Assembly (NCBI GenBank): GCA_011033025.1
Contig: WFMF01000313.1
Coordinates: forward strand, 62,001-126,000
Length of the DNA: 64,000 bases
Reading direction: 5' to 3'
From: Beroe forskalii
Lineage: Eukaryota > Ctenophora > Nuda > Beroida > Beroidae
Shown piece after piece: positions 1 through 12,009 of the stretch. The translations under genes and the position numbers were made by a program. The notes beneath the pieces were generated by a model. The model was not told the origin of the DNA and searched no databases. It saw only the letters and a program-made list of their open reading frames with translations. Every line of letters begins with the position of its first letter. The stretch's first letter is position 1.

Positions 1-11
1 CGGCAACTTAC

Positions 12-2105
12 ATGTTATGAATGCACACGAAAGAGGTGTAAGAACCGAACTGGAGTGCTGAAGTTGGGAAAACCTGAGCCACATTAGGGATCAGACCCCT
101 GAAGAGACCTGACATGCCTTCTCTGGTACAGGTCTTGGAGAACGCGTCTAATGTGGACTTGTACACCTGAGGAAAATTAATGTGTCAGGAGAATCATATA
201 CCTACTTATCTAGCTTTACAAGTGTTGATAAGAGATGTGAAATTCATCATGATGTAACACGAAGAATCGATCACTTTCCTCGTTTATATCGCGGTATGTG
301 ATCGGCGATAATTATTAATGGATTTGAAGTTTTGTGGTAAAGTTTGCCACTTTTCCCCGACCTCTGGGATCGCCCACAGTAGCGGATTATTCGGCAACCA
401 CCAGCGCAGCAAAGATAATTCCTGATATTATATGGCTGAGATTTTCAAAAGGAATCGACTTAATTTGTGGAACGTTTAAAAAAAATAGATTCCTATGGAG
501 ATTCTCCACAATTGGCGGGAGATTCGTGTACAATATGTTCACACTCCAAAGGGGGGAAATCATCACATTCAAATTTCAATCGTGTACAGCACAAGGGTTC
601 ATGAGCTATAGCTTGTTGAGTGTGATGTCATTTCATCACACATAAACGGTTAGATTCAAACGACACACCGCCTGTACTTGAAGTAAAAGTCATGCAAAAT
701 CGTGAGTGGTTATCCCTGAGAAAACACAATATATTGCGAAATTCCAGTCTGCAGTCAGTACATTAAATGTAAAATTTTCACAAGAGTTTAAAAACGTTTC
801 TACTTTACCTGTCATCGACCAAACGAAGAAAAGAAAGAACAACAATTAAAAAAATCAAATTTCTCTCCTCCGGCCCTAGACCTCACCTCATTTTGTCGCT
901 GCATCACCATCCTGGTTCGTAGAGTGTCAAGAGGCATGGACACAACACTAGCCACACACCCAGCTACACCACCGCAAACAAAACTGAGGGATGGTCAAAT
1001 TACGGTAAGAATTAGACATGGCAATAAAAATAGAAGGATTGGTCTTTGATGTCAATAATAATCACAAGATGCAATTATAATCACCATAAGAATAATTGAT
1101 ATCTTAGCATAATGCAGGCGATTCACATTTAATAATTATCCTAATTTGAACAACTCATTTAAACTCCCCACTCTGACTTCCACTGGCTAGTGGTAACCAC
1201 CCACCTTATAACTGGTTTAGCGCTAGGCACGTGGTACTGGTTGGGAAGTAGGAGCCACGCCCCACTGGTGATTTGCTCAAATACCCCGAACACCACAGCA
1301 CCGTACACTATGGATAGCAGCTGGGAGGCTGTATGCCCTTTCCAAAGGGGTGAATGCATTTTACATCTCAATGCCACATGCGATAAGCATGCTAACTTCT
1401 AATACACAGATTTTACAGCTATTAGTGCATCAGTAAACTTTCTAACAACTTGCGTCATAAGCATACATAAAAGCATAAACATATCAAGTTTTTTAGGTAA
1501 ATTCTAAAAGACGTAATATATCCTTTCCAAAATGCAGATAAGCCCTCATCTCTTGCCAAGAGAACTACTGACTTTACCAAACCTAATCCACCTTGCCTCT
1601 GAAAGATATGGGATGTACACCGAGATGATTGATGCTCGGTACTGAATAGAAATGAATTTCGTATGAACTCTAATCATAGTGAATCTTGATATCAAGATAA
1701 GATTCCAAATTAAAATCTAAGCTCAGAATTATGAACTGGAGTAATCACATAGCCTCTCACCTTAGCAATAGGAGTGTGTTGCAGCTGAAAACGTATCTTC
1801 ACCACATCAAAGGGGGATATAACAGCCCTAGTAACAACTCCACTCAGTGCACCTGGATAGGGAGAATAGTTTAAATACTGCTTATGTTCAAAATGCAGTG
1901 AAACGTTCAAATGGTACAAAATGCACCAAATTGGTGAAAAAGGTAGATGAATCAAATACGTGATAACCACCCCCCCCCCCATTGACACAATCAACATGAT
2001 TAGACCTAAACAATATAAGAATAAATACAAGGAATATGACAGATCACCTGAGAGACTACTTTGAGATGGAGTCAACCTTTCCTTATTCCCAAGGAAGGTA
2101 GACAT
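12..2105 (-). CDS. SLC25A19: Mitochondrial thiamine-pyrophosphate carrier, 3' end beyond the window
   Basis: Six minus-strand exons: 2105-2048 (start ATG), 1852-1761, 1598-1523, 1337-1205, 983-887 and 166-12, about 203 codons. Phases agree at every join, and all sites are GT-AG except the exon 3 donor. Family knowledge: inner-membrane carrier importing thiamine pyrophosphate into mitochondria, three repeats of about 100 residues. Visible: repeat 1 with carrier motif [14 protein letters not shown], then GLSAFWK joined to [15 protein letters not shown]; repeat 2 with FVCGGVAGC and motif MPLDTLRTR. The last exon ends at a GTAAG donor at 11-7, so repeat 3 lies outside the window (human protein 320 aa). 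The exon 3/4 junction lacks a GT donor: exon 3 ends TGGAAAG and is followed by GATATAT, where one added T would make a normal donor. Orthology to SLC25A19 rather than another carrier rests on [19 protein letters not shown] and is strong by eye. Confidence 0.88.
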
Positions 2106-2666
2106 GGGGAGACTGTTGGTCGTTCATATTTGTTAGTCCTTGGTGGATGGCATTATATTCTAGTATTGTTCAACGGATAAAGAACTTTCAATATGAAGCA
2201 ATGTGTAATTGATGCGAAGGGCTTTACTAAATCTCAATTTTCAGTGCAAATTGAATTGAATGATGAATTAAATTGCAAGAATAGAAAACAGTAATTTTTG
2301 AAACCATTTACTTACAACTATATGACACTTGAAATTACAAATAAATAAGTTATCAATGAATGCAGCCCACAAGTAAAAACATAAAAATTATTAATGCTCA
2401 TTCAGTAACATGGGTACTAGACAATATTCACTGAAATACTGTTTAACTAATGAATCTTGAGCTTTACATTGTCATGCAGTTTTAGATGTTGAAATGCAAT
2501 TTAAGTATTTATTAATAACGCACAGTGGCCTCAACATGTCTTTGAAAAATATCATAATTATGGATACTTATTCAATGCAAATAATAGAAAGTGATATTAT
2601 GTAAGTTTTATCTTTTTATGATCAGCATGCCAGAAGTCACTTATTTATATTCAAATACAGTAAACA

Positions 2667-2672
2667 TTTATT
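2667..2672 (-). other. Polyadenylation signal of the NRBF2 gene
   Basis: The minus strand reads AATAAA about 155 bases past the NRBF2 stop, in AT-rich DNA. It is the nearest exact hexamer downstream of that gene. The cleavage site is not determined. Confidence 0.45.
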
Positions 2673-2827
2673 AAGATTATCTTTCATATAAAATCCATGC
2701 ATTGAATTAATCATTTGAAATACATATTTACATAACAACCTTAAACCAAATAATACCATACTACAGTAATCCCACAAACTGTATAACAATAGTATTGTTA
2801 GTTTCACAGGTTGTTTTCAGTGAACTT

Positions 2828-3758
2828 TCACCATTTGTAGTCCATGAATGGTGGTCTTTCCAAAGGAGTTAAAGTTACACTGGCCTCCTCATTCACATGT
2901 TCAGCCATATTTTCAATAGAAGCAGAAGCAGGTGGAATATGCTGATAGGTACTCACTGCAGGAGAAAGAAGTTGAGTTGCACTGATCTGTGCCTGTTCCA
3001 GCTGAGCTATTTGTTCTCGTAGTGAACTGTTTTCCAACCTGCTTTCCTCTAGCTGAGATGAGAGCATAGCTACTTTGTCCTGGAGTCTCAGGATGAGTCT
3101 ATCCTTTTCAGATGCATTTGATGGTAAATTTGATGCACCAAGAACAGGAGTTGTTTTACCACCAAATTGTGGTGCATCTGACATATCTGAGCTTATCTCA
3201 CTGGTTAACCACTGCCTGACACAATTTTCATTGATTCAGTTTCAAATGTAAGTTGGATCTTACAGATCAAAAAGCATTACAAGATAATATAAGTCTCTTG
3301 ACCCCAAATTACCTAGAAACCCATAATATTCTTTATTCAAGATAATAATAAATTGATTGCCATACCTAGCTCTATCACGCACACCTATTTCCTTCTCAAG
3401 TCTAGCAAGTGTAGCAGTGTGCCTGTTCTTTTGAAGGAGTATGGATTGAATTGCCAAATGGTTCTCAGATTCTTTTGCTGCTTTCTGAAAATTCCATCAT
3501 CCAAAATTTAAGTGTGTGTATATAATATTTAGCAAATAAATCATTATTGAGGAATACTTTAAGGAAATATTTCTTGGTGGCCATCTTTGAGAACTAACAA
3601 TTACAATTGTCTTAATCACAAAACTTGATAAACCTTACCTCTAGATTTGTGATGATATCTTTTTCAAGTTGGACAGCACTATCAAAAAGTCCCTTCCTTA
3701 TGCATCTCTGAGCTTGAAGATCTTGAACATGAGCTTTGTTTAATGGCTTGTGTAACAT
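2828..3758 (-). CDS. NRBF2: NRBF2-like autophagy PI3K complex subunit
   Basis: Three minus-strand exons, 3758-3639, 3484-3366 and 3215-2828, give exactly 209 codons including the TGA stop. Splice sites are GT-AG with phases 0 and 2. An in-frame TAA lies directly before the start ATG, fixing the N-terminus. Known role: NRBF2 binds ATG14 in the class III PI3-kinase complex I and promotes autophagy. Visible: an N-terminal MIT-like helical region starting MLHKPLNKAH, matching the vertebrate PLNLAH start, with helices through LAIQSILLQKNRH; then a heptad coiled coil around residues 105-145 (EKDRLILRLQDKVAML); a Ser/Thr/Pro-rich stretch; and an acidic, proline-containing tail ending PPFMDYKW. At 208 aa it is shorter than the human protein (287 aa), mostly in the linker. 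It is co-oriented with the carrier gene, about 720 bases away. A different MIT/coiled-coil protein is the main alternative. Confidence 0.72.
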
Positions 3759-4129
3759 TTAGCAATATGTCATTCTGCAACTCAAATAAGTTTAGCTATC
3801 AACAATAGAGACCAGAAACAACCCACTTTCACTTAATACAAAACAATTGCATTCTGTAAAATAGAATCGTAGGATTGAAACATAGAAATTTCTTTGCCTC
3901 AAGGCCCACGGCCAGTTATAGGAAAAGAACTTTATCATATCACTGGCCACAAATAACTCCTAGAGACAAGCACCCAACACATTTTATGTCAAATGCAAAC
4001 ATAATACAGTTCTGTGATGGAAAAATAGAACAAAATAACATTTACAATGTTTCAAATTCAATATTCAGATTTCTATGTCAACAGCATGATACAAAAAATA
4101 TCATTGAATAGCAGAACATTTTAATTAAT
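3759..4129. other. Upstream flank of NRBF2, no gene seen
   Basis: AT-rich DNA between the NRBF2 start and the satellite. A possible 3' splice site (CTGCAG) lies 20 bases upstream of the NRBF2 ATG on the minus strand, so a non-coding first exon may exist. I see no other signal. Confidence 0.4.
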
Positions 4130-5499
4130 ATCAAGTTAACAGAGGACCCTACCGCTAACAGGGGACACTATCAAGTTAACAGAGGACCCTATCACTAACA
4201 GGGGACACTATCAAGTTAACAGAGGACCCTATCACTAACAGGGGACACTATCAAGTTAACAGAGGACCCTATCACTAACAGGGGACACTATCAAGTTAAC
4301 AGAGGAACCTATCACTAACAGGGGACACTATCAAGTTAACAGAGGACCCTATCACTAACAGGGGACACTATCAAGTTAACAGAGGACCGTATCACTAACA
4401 GGGGACCCTATCAAGTTAACAGAGGACCCTATCACTAACAGGGGACACTATCAAGTTAACAGAGGACCCTATCACTAACAGGGGACAGTATCAAGTTAAC
4501 AGAGGACCCTATCGCTAACAGGGGACACTATCAACTTAAAAGAGGACCCTATCACTAACAGGGGACACTATCAAGTTAACAGAGGACCCTATCACTAACA
4601 GGGGACACTATCAAGTTAACAGAGGACACTATCACTAACAGGGGACACTATCAAGTTAACAGAGGACCCTATCACTAACAGGGGACACTATCAAGTTAAC
4701 AGAGGACCCTATCACTAACAGGGGACACTATCAAGTTAACAGAGGACCCTATCATTCACAGGGGACACTATCAAGTTAACAGAGGACCCTATCACTAACA
4801 GGGGACACTATCAAGTTAACAGAGGACCCTATCACTAACAGGGGACACTATCAAGATAACAGAGGACCCTATCACTAACAGGGGACACAATCAAGTTAAC
4901 AGAGGACCCTATCACTAACAGGGGACACTATCAAGTTAACAGAGGACCCTACCACTAACAGGGGACACTATCAAGTTAACAGAGGATCCTTTCACTAACA
5001 GGGGACACTATCAAGTTAACAGAGGACCCTATCACTAACAGGGGACACTATCAAGTTAACAGAGGACCCTATCACTAACAGGGGACACTATCAAGTTAAC
5101 AGAGGACCCCATCACTAACAGGGGACACTATCAAGTTAACAGAGGACCCTACTACTAACAGGGGACACTATCAAGTTAACAGAGGACCCTATCACTAACA
5201 GGGGACACTATCAAGTTAACAGAGGACCCTATCACTCACAGGGGACACTATCAAGGTAACAGAGGACCCTATCACTAACAGGGGACACTATCAAGTTAAC
5301 AGAGGACCCTATCACTAACAGGGGACACTATCAAGTTAACAGAGGACCATATCACTAACAGGGGACACTATCAAGTTAACAGAGGACCCTATCACTAACA
5401 GGGGACACTATCAAGTTAACAGAGGACCCTATCAGTAACAGGGGACACTATCAAGTTAACAGAGGACCCTATCAGTAACAGGGGACACTATCAAGTTAA
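4130..5499. repeat. 40-bp minisatellite, left block (about 34 units)
   Basis: Perfectly phased 40-bp tandem units, each made of two related halves: TCAAGTTAACAGAGGACCCT (20 bases) and ATCACTAACAGGGGACACTA (20 bases). The halves share an (A)ACAGRGGACMCTATCA core, so the unit looks like an old duplication of a roughly 20-mer. Each unit contains one GTTAAC, hence one TTAA. Unit-to-unit identity is very high, with scattered single-base variants. The array is continuous with the block at 6994-8733 apart from the inserted transposon. Confidence 0.97.
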
Positions 5500-6993
5500 A
5501 GGACCAATACACTATACTGAAGTTGCCGATTTTATTTTACTACCAGCTTCATCTCATAAAATTATGCAGATTAGTGAAAACCCGAGCTCTCTATCTGCTT
5601 TCTACACTGAGTTACAGCGGTATTAAGTGTACGTAATTTGATCATGCTGCTACGTCATAAATCACTGATTCGCAGGAAGAGGAATGTATCACGCACTGCG
5701 TAATATCATAGTTTACATTAGAACGTAGTCGGAAATCATTGTTTGCTTGTCGTGTATTGTTCCACCCTTTTTACTAATATTTTTGAGGGACAATAATTAC
5801 ATAGTTTGGAATTGATATTAATTACTAGGGATCAACTAACTAATTAGGTAACAGTATATTTGCATTACTGATTAATATGGTATATCAAATCAAGGGAAGT
5901 GAGCAACTGAACACATTAGCTTTATGAATAGCATCGCACAGACAGATAATTAACTCCTACTGCTCTAGTGTTTTACTGTCTCCACTTCTAAAATCAGTTC
6001 AGAAGTCAGGTTCCTAGAGCTAGAGGATGAATACTGTAGGTACTGGTCTGGAGTCCATGAAATCCACTTAGATTCATTCATCAGAATGGTCAATGGACAT
6101 GTCAAGTTTATCGTCATTGGACTATTGAACTTATGATTTCGAATGTCCCTCATTGGATTTGATCATTAACTGTTAGTTTCAATCCAATCAGATGGCTTTA
6201 TGATTACGTACTTGGGCCCATCAGAAATTTTAGATTATAGGACTTATGATGTTCATCGGACCACAATTACCATAATCACAGCAACATTAGCTGAATTTTC
6301 TGAGCCCAGTTAGATTTGCCCAGAACATACATTGCGTTTGTTTAAGAAGTTAAAAAGTTAGAAACATCTTAATATTGTAATAAATATTGTCAATAAATCA
6401 ATTAAGCATTGCCAACCCATTACTATACTTAATTGGACCAAATTTTTGGGAATTTGGGGTGTCAGATGGGCACAATTGGACAATACCATCTATGATCATC
6501 GGATGTTTCGACCGACGTCTCCTGGAAGTGACTTGAAGATCAATATTTAATGATACCTTCGATATAAAATATAAGATTTGCTAATTTTTACCGCTTTTAA
6601 TATGTATGATCCAGAAGCATTTGCTTCATCATTTTTCAAATATTTTACCAAATTAGATAATTAGCACAATAATAGAAACCAGTTGATATCATCCATAGTC
6701 ACTAATTTTAGCAATCAATGCACCCCTGAAGCAAAACAAAACAACACAAAACACATCATTATACAGTGTTTATACAGCGCTCAGAGGCGTAGCAGCACTA
6801 ATTGTAATCGATATCAGTGATTCGTGACGTATCATAGCGGAATACAGAGTTACATTTTACACGCTTGTATCTCAGAAATTAGATCACGTAGAGAGATCGG
6901 AATTTCACTAAAGTGTGTGTAATAAACTGCTGCGTAATATTGGATGATTAATCATTTAATTTTTTAAACTCGATTCTATAGTGTATTGGTCCT
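5500..6993. mobile_element. Non-autonomous TTAA-target DNA transposon (piggyBac-like)
   Basis: The satellite is interrupted at a TTAA: 5496-5499 on the left and 6994-6997 on the right are target duplications, and outside them the array resumes in register. The element is 1,494 bp with 17-bp perfect terminal inverted repeats AGGACCAATACACTATA. Inverted similarity continues imperfectly for about 180 bp: TTAGTGAAAACCCGAGCTCT at 5571 pairs with 6890-6911, and 5652-5672 pairs with 6811-6830. There is no open reading frame longer than about 60 codons, so it has no transposase of its own. TTAA duplication is the hallmark of the piggyBac superfamily. The ends do not start with the usual CCC, so the exact family is open. 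Confidence 0.88.
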
Positions 6994-8733
6994 TTAACAG
7001 AGGACCCTATCAGTAACAGGGGACACTATCAAGTTAACAGAGGACCCTATCACTAACAGGGGACACTATCAAGATAACAGAGGACCCTATCACTAACAGG
7101 GGACACTATCAAGTTAACAGAGGACCCTATCACTAACAGGGGACACTATCAAGTTAACAGAGGACCCTATCACTAACAGGGGACACTATCAAGTTAACAG
7201 AGGACCCTATCAAGTTAACAGAGGACCCTATCACTAACAGGGGACACTATCAAGTTAACAGAGGACCATATCACTAACAGAAGACACTATCAAGTTAACA
7301 GAGGACCCTATCACTAACAGGGGACACTATCGAGTTAACAGAGGACCCTATCACTAACAGGGGACACTATCAAGTTAACAGAGGACCCTATCACTAACAG
7401 GGGACACTAACAAGTTAACAGAGGACCCTATCAGTAACAGGGGACACTATCAAGTTAACAGAGGACCCTATCACTTACAGGGGACACTATCAAGTTAACA
7501 GAGGACCCTATCACTAACAGGGGACACTATCAAGTTAACAGAGGACCCTATCACTAACAGGGGACACTATCAAGTTAACAGAGGACTGTATCACTAACAG
7601 GGGACCCTATCAAGTTAACAGAGGACCCTATCACTAACAGGGGACACTATCAAGTTAACAGAGGACCCTATCACTAACAGGGGACACTATCAAAGTAACA
7701 GAGGACCCTATCACTAACAGGGGACACTATCAAGGTAACAGAGGACCCTATCACTAACAGGGGACACTATCAAGTTAACAGAGGACCTTATCACTAACAG
7801 GGGACACTATCAAAGTAACAGAGGACCCTATCACTAACAGGGGACACTATCAAGTTAACAGAGGACCCTATCAGTAACAGGGGACACTATCAAGTTAACA
7901 GAGGACCCTATCAGTAACAGGGGACACAATCAAGTTAACAGAGGACCCTATCACTAACAGGGGACACTATCAAGTTAACAGAGGACCCTATCACTAACAG
8001 GGGACACTATCAAGTTAACAGAGGACCCTATCACTAACAGGGGACACTATCAAGTTAACAGAGGACCCTATCACTAACAGGGGACACTATCAAGTTAACA
8101 GAAGACCCTATCACTAACAGGGGACACTATCAAGTTAACAGAAGACCCTATCACTAACAGAGGACACTTTCAAGTTAACAGAGGACCCTATCACTAACAG
8201 GGGACATTATCAAGTTAACAGAGGACCCTATCACTAACAGGGGACACTATCAAGTTAACAGAGGACCTTATCACTAACAGGGGACACTATCAAGTTAACA
8301 GAGGACTGTATCAATAACAGGGGACCCTATCAAGTTAACAGAGGACCCCTTTCACTAACAGGGGACACTTTCAAGTTAACAGAGGACCCTACCACTAACA
8401 GGGGACACTATCAACGTAACAGAGGACCCTATCACTAACAGGGGACACTATCAAATTAACAGAGGACCGTATCACTAACAGGGGACCCTATCAAGTTAAT
8501 AGAGGACCCTATCACTAACAGGGGACACTATCAAGTTAACAGAGGACCCTATCACTAACAGGGGACACTATCAACGTAACAGAGGACCCTATCACTAACA
8601 GGGGACACTATCAAGTTAACAGAGGACCCTATCAGTAACAGGGGACACTATCAAGTTAACAGAGGACCCTATCACTAACAGGGGACACTATCAAGTTAAC
8701 AGAAGACCCTATCACTAACAGGGGACACTATCA
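6994..8733. repeat. 40-bp minisatellite, right block (about 43 units)
   Basis: Same 40-bp unit and orientation as 4130-5499. The register slips once near 7200, where a 20-base half-unit is missing, and by one base near 8347 (an extra C). A linked variant pair recurs at about 7585, 8305 and 8461 (and 4385 in the left block): GACCCT becomes GACCGT or GACTGT in the first half and GACACT becomes GACCCT in the second. The array ends abruptly at AT-rich unique DNA. Confidence 0.97.
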
Positions 8734-8984
8734 ATTTAATTTCAATTTACAAAATTCAATCAATACAAAGATATGCAAAGATAAATACAACCATGAATAA
8801 TATTCGACCACTGACCAGATAATATAATATATATGCTGGGATACTGCTTGCAATTTTAAATTCCGTGTGATTAAATTATAAAAAAAGGAAGCATGTCTGT
8901 TTTTACGGTTTTATGCTGTTGAATCAGTTCATTGCATTGCGTGTGCAGGAGTAAGCGCGGCTTAGTCTGACGTTGATAGTTCCC
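8734..8984. other. AT-rich spacer, nothing recognised
   Basis: Unique AT-rich DNA between the satellite and the GC-rich repeat. I see no exon, hairpin or repeat here. Confidence 0.4.
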
Positions 8985-9400
8985 AAGCCGCATAGGTGTG
9001 TGTACGCGCCGCGCGCTCCCCTACGGGATCGGAAGCGCGCCGCGCAAACCACACAGGGATATACGTTCCCCTAACCAGGGGTGTCGATAGCGCTTGCCGC
9101 GCCGCGCGTACATTGTGAGCGTAACCAGGGCCCTGGTTAGGGCAAAGATATACGTGTTTAGCAACGTTGACAGACCTTCTCGAGAATCACCGCCCGCGCC
9201 GCTAAGTGCGTGTTTGCCAGACTCTAGCTGTGTGAGTTTGTGCGCGCGCAAGTGAGCGAAGTCGCGAAGAGGGCAAGGCAAATCCTGGCAAGCAAGCGCG
9301 TCGCGTCTGCGTCTTCAAAGAGCTGATGAAAAGCTATCAGACTAAATTTCGCGTAGCGTGGCTTAAGCGAGTTCGCAGTCCACCGCAGCAAAATGATATC
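8985..9400 (+). repeat. GC-rich dispersed repeat, longest copy
   Basis: Sharp GC- and CpG-rich island in AT-rich surroundings. The first 100 bases carry GCATAGGTGTGTGTACGCGC, a TCCCCTACGGG hairpin flanked by GCGCGC arms, then ACAGGGATATACGT. The same order recurs at 14849-14912 and, inverted, at 15067-15165. The two short reading frames on the minus strand follow from CpG-rich stop-poor sequence and are not believed. A short interspersed element is likely; no RNA polymerase III boxes were recognised. Confidence 0.6.
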
Positions 9401-10007
9401 TTGCACCTTTGATATAACCCATCATAGCAGCTTGTAATTTAACAAGGCAACAAGCTGTTATATATGCAAGTAGTATTTAGTTTGCGATAAATTTACATCT
9501 TACAATATTTTCTATCATTTTAATGATTTTATTAATTAACTATATGGCATGGCAACAGTTCATGGCATCATGTATTGTATGTGGGTCTAATTGCATTGTA
9601 TCAGAATTTCGATGTAATATAATTGCCAAAATGTTTAGTTCAGTTTTGATGTGGCCATCTATATAACAACAATTAAAGCTGTATAACTTACTTTTTTAGT
9701 TTCATTTTCCTTACTTCTTTATTTTATTTTATTTAGAAAATACTTAAATTATTTGATACTCATGATACTGTATTTTAATATTTACTGCTGACATGTCAAT
9801 TTATACAATCTACTTCTCTAGCTCTGAATATGCCAGTGTGATTTCACTATTTCAAGATGCTGAGCTCTTAAGTCTTTCTATTTATTAGCATTTGATTATC
9901 TTATTTGAATTTTTTAAATCTTTCTTCAAGACATCAATCAGGCTAAAACCTGATGTAAATATGAAATAACTGATTTTAGTCTTTAAAATGTGTTGTCCCT
10001 CTGCCTA
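9401..10007. other. Intergenic, nothing recognised
   Basis: AT-rich unique-looking sequence. No gene, hairpin or tandem repeat was seen on either strand. Confidence 0.4.
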
Positions 10008-10520
10008 CTGTAAAGCCACATATTTTCGCGGGTGCTATTTTTCGCGTTTCCTTAAAATCAGACTAATTTCACGGTTTTAATTTTCACGCATTTCAATATC
10101 CCTTGAAGATAAACCAGTGCTTGTACGTGGTCATTTTCGCTAATTGCTGTATACCTTGATAGCCGGTGATTGTATAAAGGCAAAAGCCCGGTTTAATGAG
10201 GTGTCTTGTTCGTTTATGTTTATGTGTCTACTGTCTGTCAGACATTACAGCATGTCATTCGTAAACGATACTGAGATCTTAGTTGAGGGCTTAATGTTTC
10301 TAATGAGACACTTTGGGTTGAAAAATAATGCCTTGATGACAAACCAATCTATCGAATACTTAAGAGGGAATAACGGCAAATGAATTGGACTCGAAAAACG
10401 CAGATATATAAATTTATCTCCAAAATTGAAAATTAACTTCACGTCTTATATTTTCGCGGATTTTCTTTTCCAAATAAATTCGCGAAAATTAATGCCTCGC
10501 GAAAATTAATGGCTTTACAG
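10008..10520. mobile_element. TA-flanked inverted-repeat element with ATTTTCGCG motifs
   Basis: CTGTAAAGCCA at 10008-10018 is matched by its reverse complement TGGCTTTACAG at 10510-10520. Both ends are flanked by TA (10006-10007 and 10521-10522), as in Tc1/mariner-type insertions. Just inside each end the motif ATTTTCGCG repeats in inverted orientation, and the right end has two copies. At 513 bp with only an 80-codon open stretch it cannot encode a transposase, so it is a MITE-like non-autonomous element. It lies about 160 bp upstream of WRAP73. Confidence 0.75.
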
Positions 10521-10682
10521 TATTTGATGTTTTATTCAGTCAGTTAGTCAGTAGCCACTATCCATTTTAAATTTGTCTATAATTACATTTGCTGCTAAAG
10601 CAATGGCACCTGTTACTTAACTGAATATTCCAGCCTTATCATTGATTATTCTAAGTTCCTAATGTATTATTCTTATAGGATT

Positions 10683-12009
10683 ATGACATCAAAAGGAATC
10701 AATCTATCAGAGACATTCAAGTTGACCAGAGGTCAGTGCTCATTCTCACCTAATGGTCGGTACATAGCAAATGCATCACAGTTCAGGTTAGTCATAAGAG
10801 AATTTGAAACCCTACAAATAATCTGTGTCTTAACATGTATAGATTCTGTTGACAAAGTTTTATGGTCACCTAACAGTACAATGGTGATAACTTCAAGCTA
10901 TAAACGTGGTGTGTCACAAATTTGGTCTGTGAAACAATCCTCATGCATATCCAAACTAGATGAAGGGTCTTCTGGACTGGTTGATGTTGTTTGGTGCCCA
11001 GATTCGAAGCAAATACTCACTTGGTCTGAGTTTGGTGTTCGGATCAATGTTTGGTCATTAAGTCACAAGCAGGTGAGCCATATCCAACACCCAAAGCTCA
11101 ATTCCGATGGGTGTATATTTTATAAAAAGAAAGCTATTATTTGTGAACAACGTGATAGAGAAGACTACATAAGTGTTTTCAATTTTGCTGATTGGTCCTT
11201 GCAGTGTAATTTTAAAGTTGCTACTGATGACCTTGAGACTATCCTTGTTGTTAACAATTCTATAGTAGCTGCTGATTCCAAATTTCATCCTCGATATTTT
11301 GTTTACTCATTTGATGGATCTTGCATTGCCAAAGTTGATTTGTATTCTAATAAGCTTGGAGTAAAGTCCATTTCAGCATCAAAATCTGAGCAGTTCGTTG
11401 CCTTAGGCTGCTTCAGTGGGACATGCAAGCTCTTGAATTGTATTTCTTGGAGTGTCTTAAAGGAGTGGAAGCATTTGGCAGAATCAGTTTCACCGAATAC
11501 CATTTGCTATTTTGAGGAAATTGGAGAAGGAGGAAGCAGATTCGATATAAAAGATAACAAAGATGACTTAGCACTTCCCTTTGTGAAAGTAAATCATGAT
11601 GATCCCTATCTTCTGGTTGGGATAGGGTTGGCTAAATTCAGTGCTTCTGGTCGCTTCTTAGCAACCAGATGTGACTCTGTTCCCAGTGCTGTCTGGATTT
11701 GGGACATGGAGAATCTCTCACTTGTCTCCCTTGTCGTTCACAAGTCTCCCTGTTGTGGCCATGGAATGGGACCCTGTCCACTCCAAGGAAAAGGAAGAAA
11801 CCCTTGCTATGTCCTGTAATGGGGACAACATCTACATATGGAGTATTTCAGGAGTGTTGGCTCTGCAAGTACCCAACTGTAAAACTCTCAATGGGGCTGG
11901 GGAGCTGGGTCCCATTAGGACCATTGCATGGTCTTGCAAAGGGAACTGTCTCATTTTGAAGGGGGACTATCACTTTTGCCTGTGCTATTTTCCCGAATAT
12001 GGCATTTGA
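10683..12009 (+). CDS. WRAP73: WRAP73 (WDR8) WD40 protein, single exon with a one-base frameshift
   Basis: The reading frame runs from ATG 10683 to 11750, then continues one frame over from 11752 to the TAA-less stop TGA at 12009; about 441 residues in all (human 460). Known role: WRAP73 is a centrosomal and ciliary WD-repeat protein acting with SSX2IP in spindle anchoring. Visible: start MTSKGINLSETFKL like vertebrate MNFSEVFKL, then family landmarks YKRGVSQIWSVKQ, KIDEGS-like KLDEGSSGLV, INVWSLSHKQVS, REDYISVFNFADW, SAVWIWDMENL and, in the second frame, LALQVP and HFCLCYFPE. The shift lies in TCTCCCTGTT; dropping one C or the T restores the family sequence. A splice acceptor (TTCTTATAG) ends one base before GATTATGAC, so a non-coding 5' exon is likely. 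It is co-oriented with the next gene. Identification is firm; whether the shift is real is not. Confidence 0.92.

Noticed and set aside
4130-8733. Regular 40-bp array as a possible CRISPR array
   Set aside because: There are no unique spacers; the whole 40 bp repeats, and the gene content is eukaryotic.
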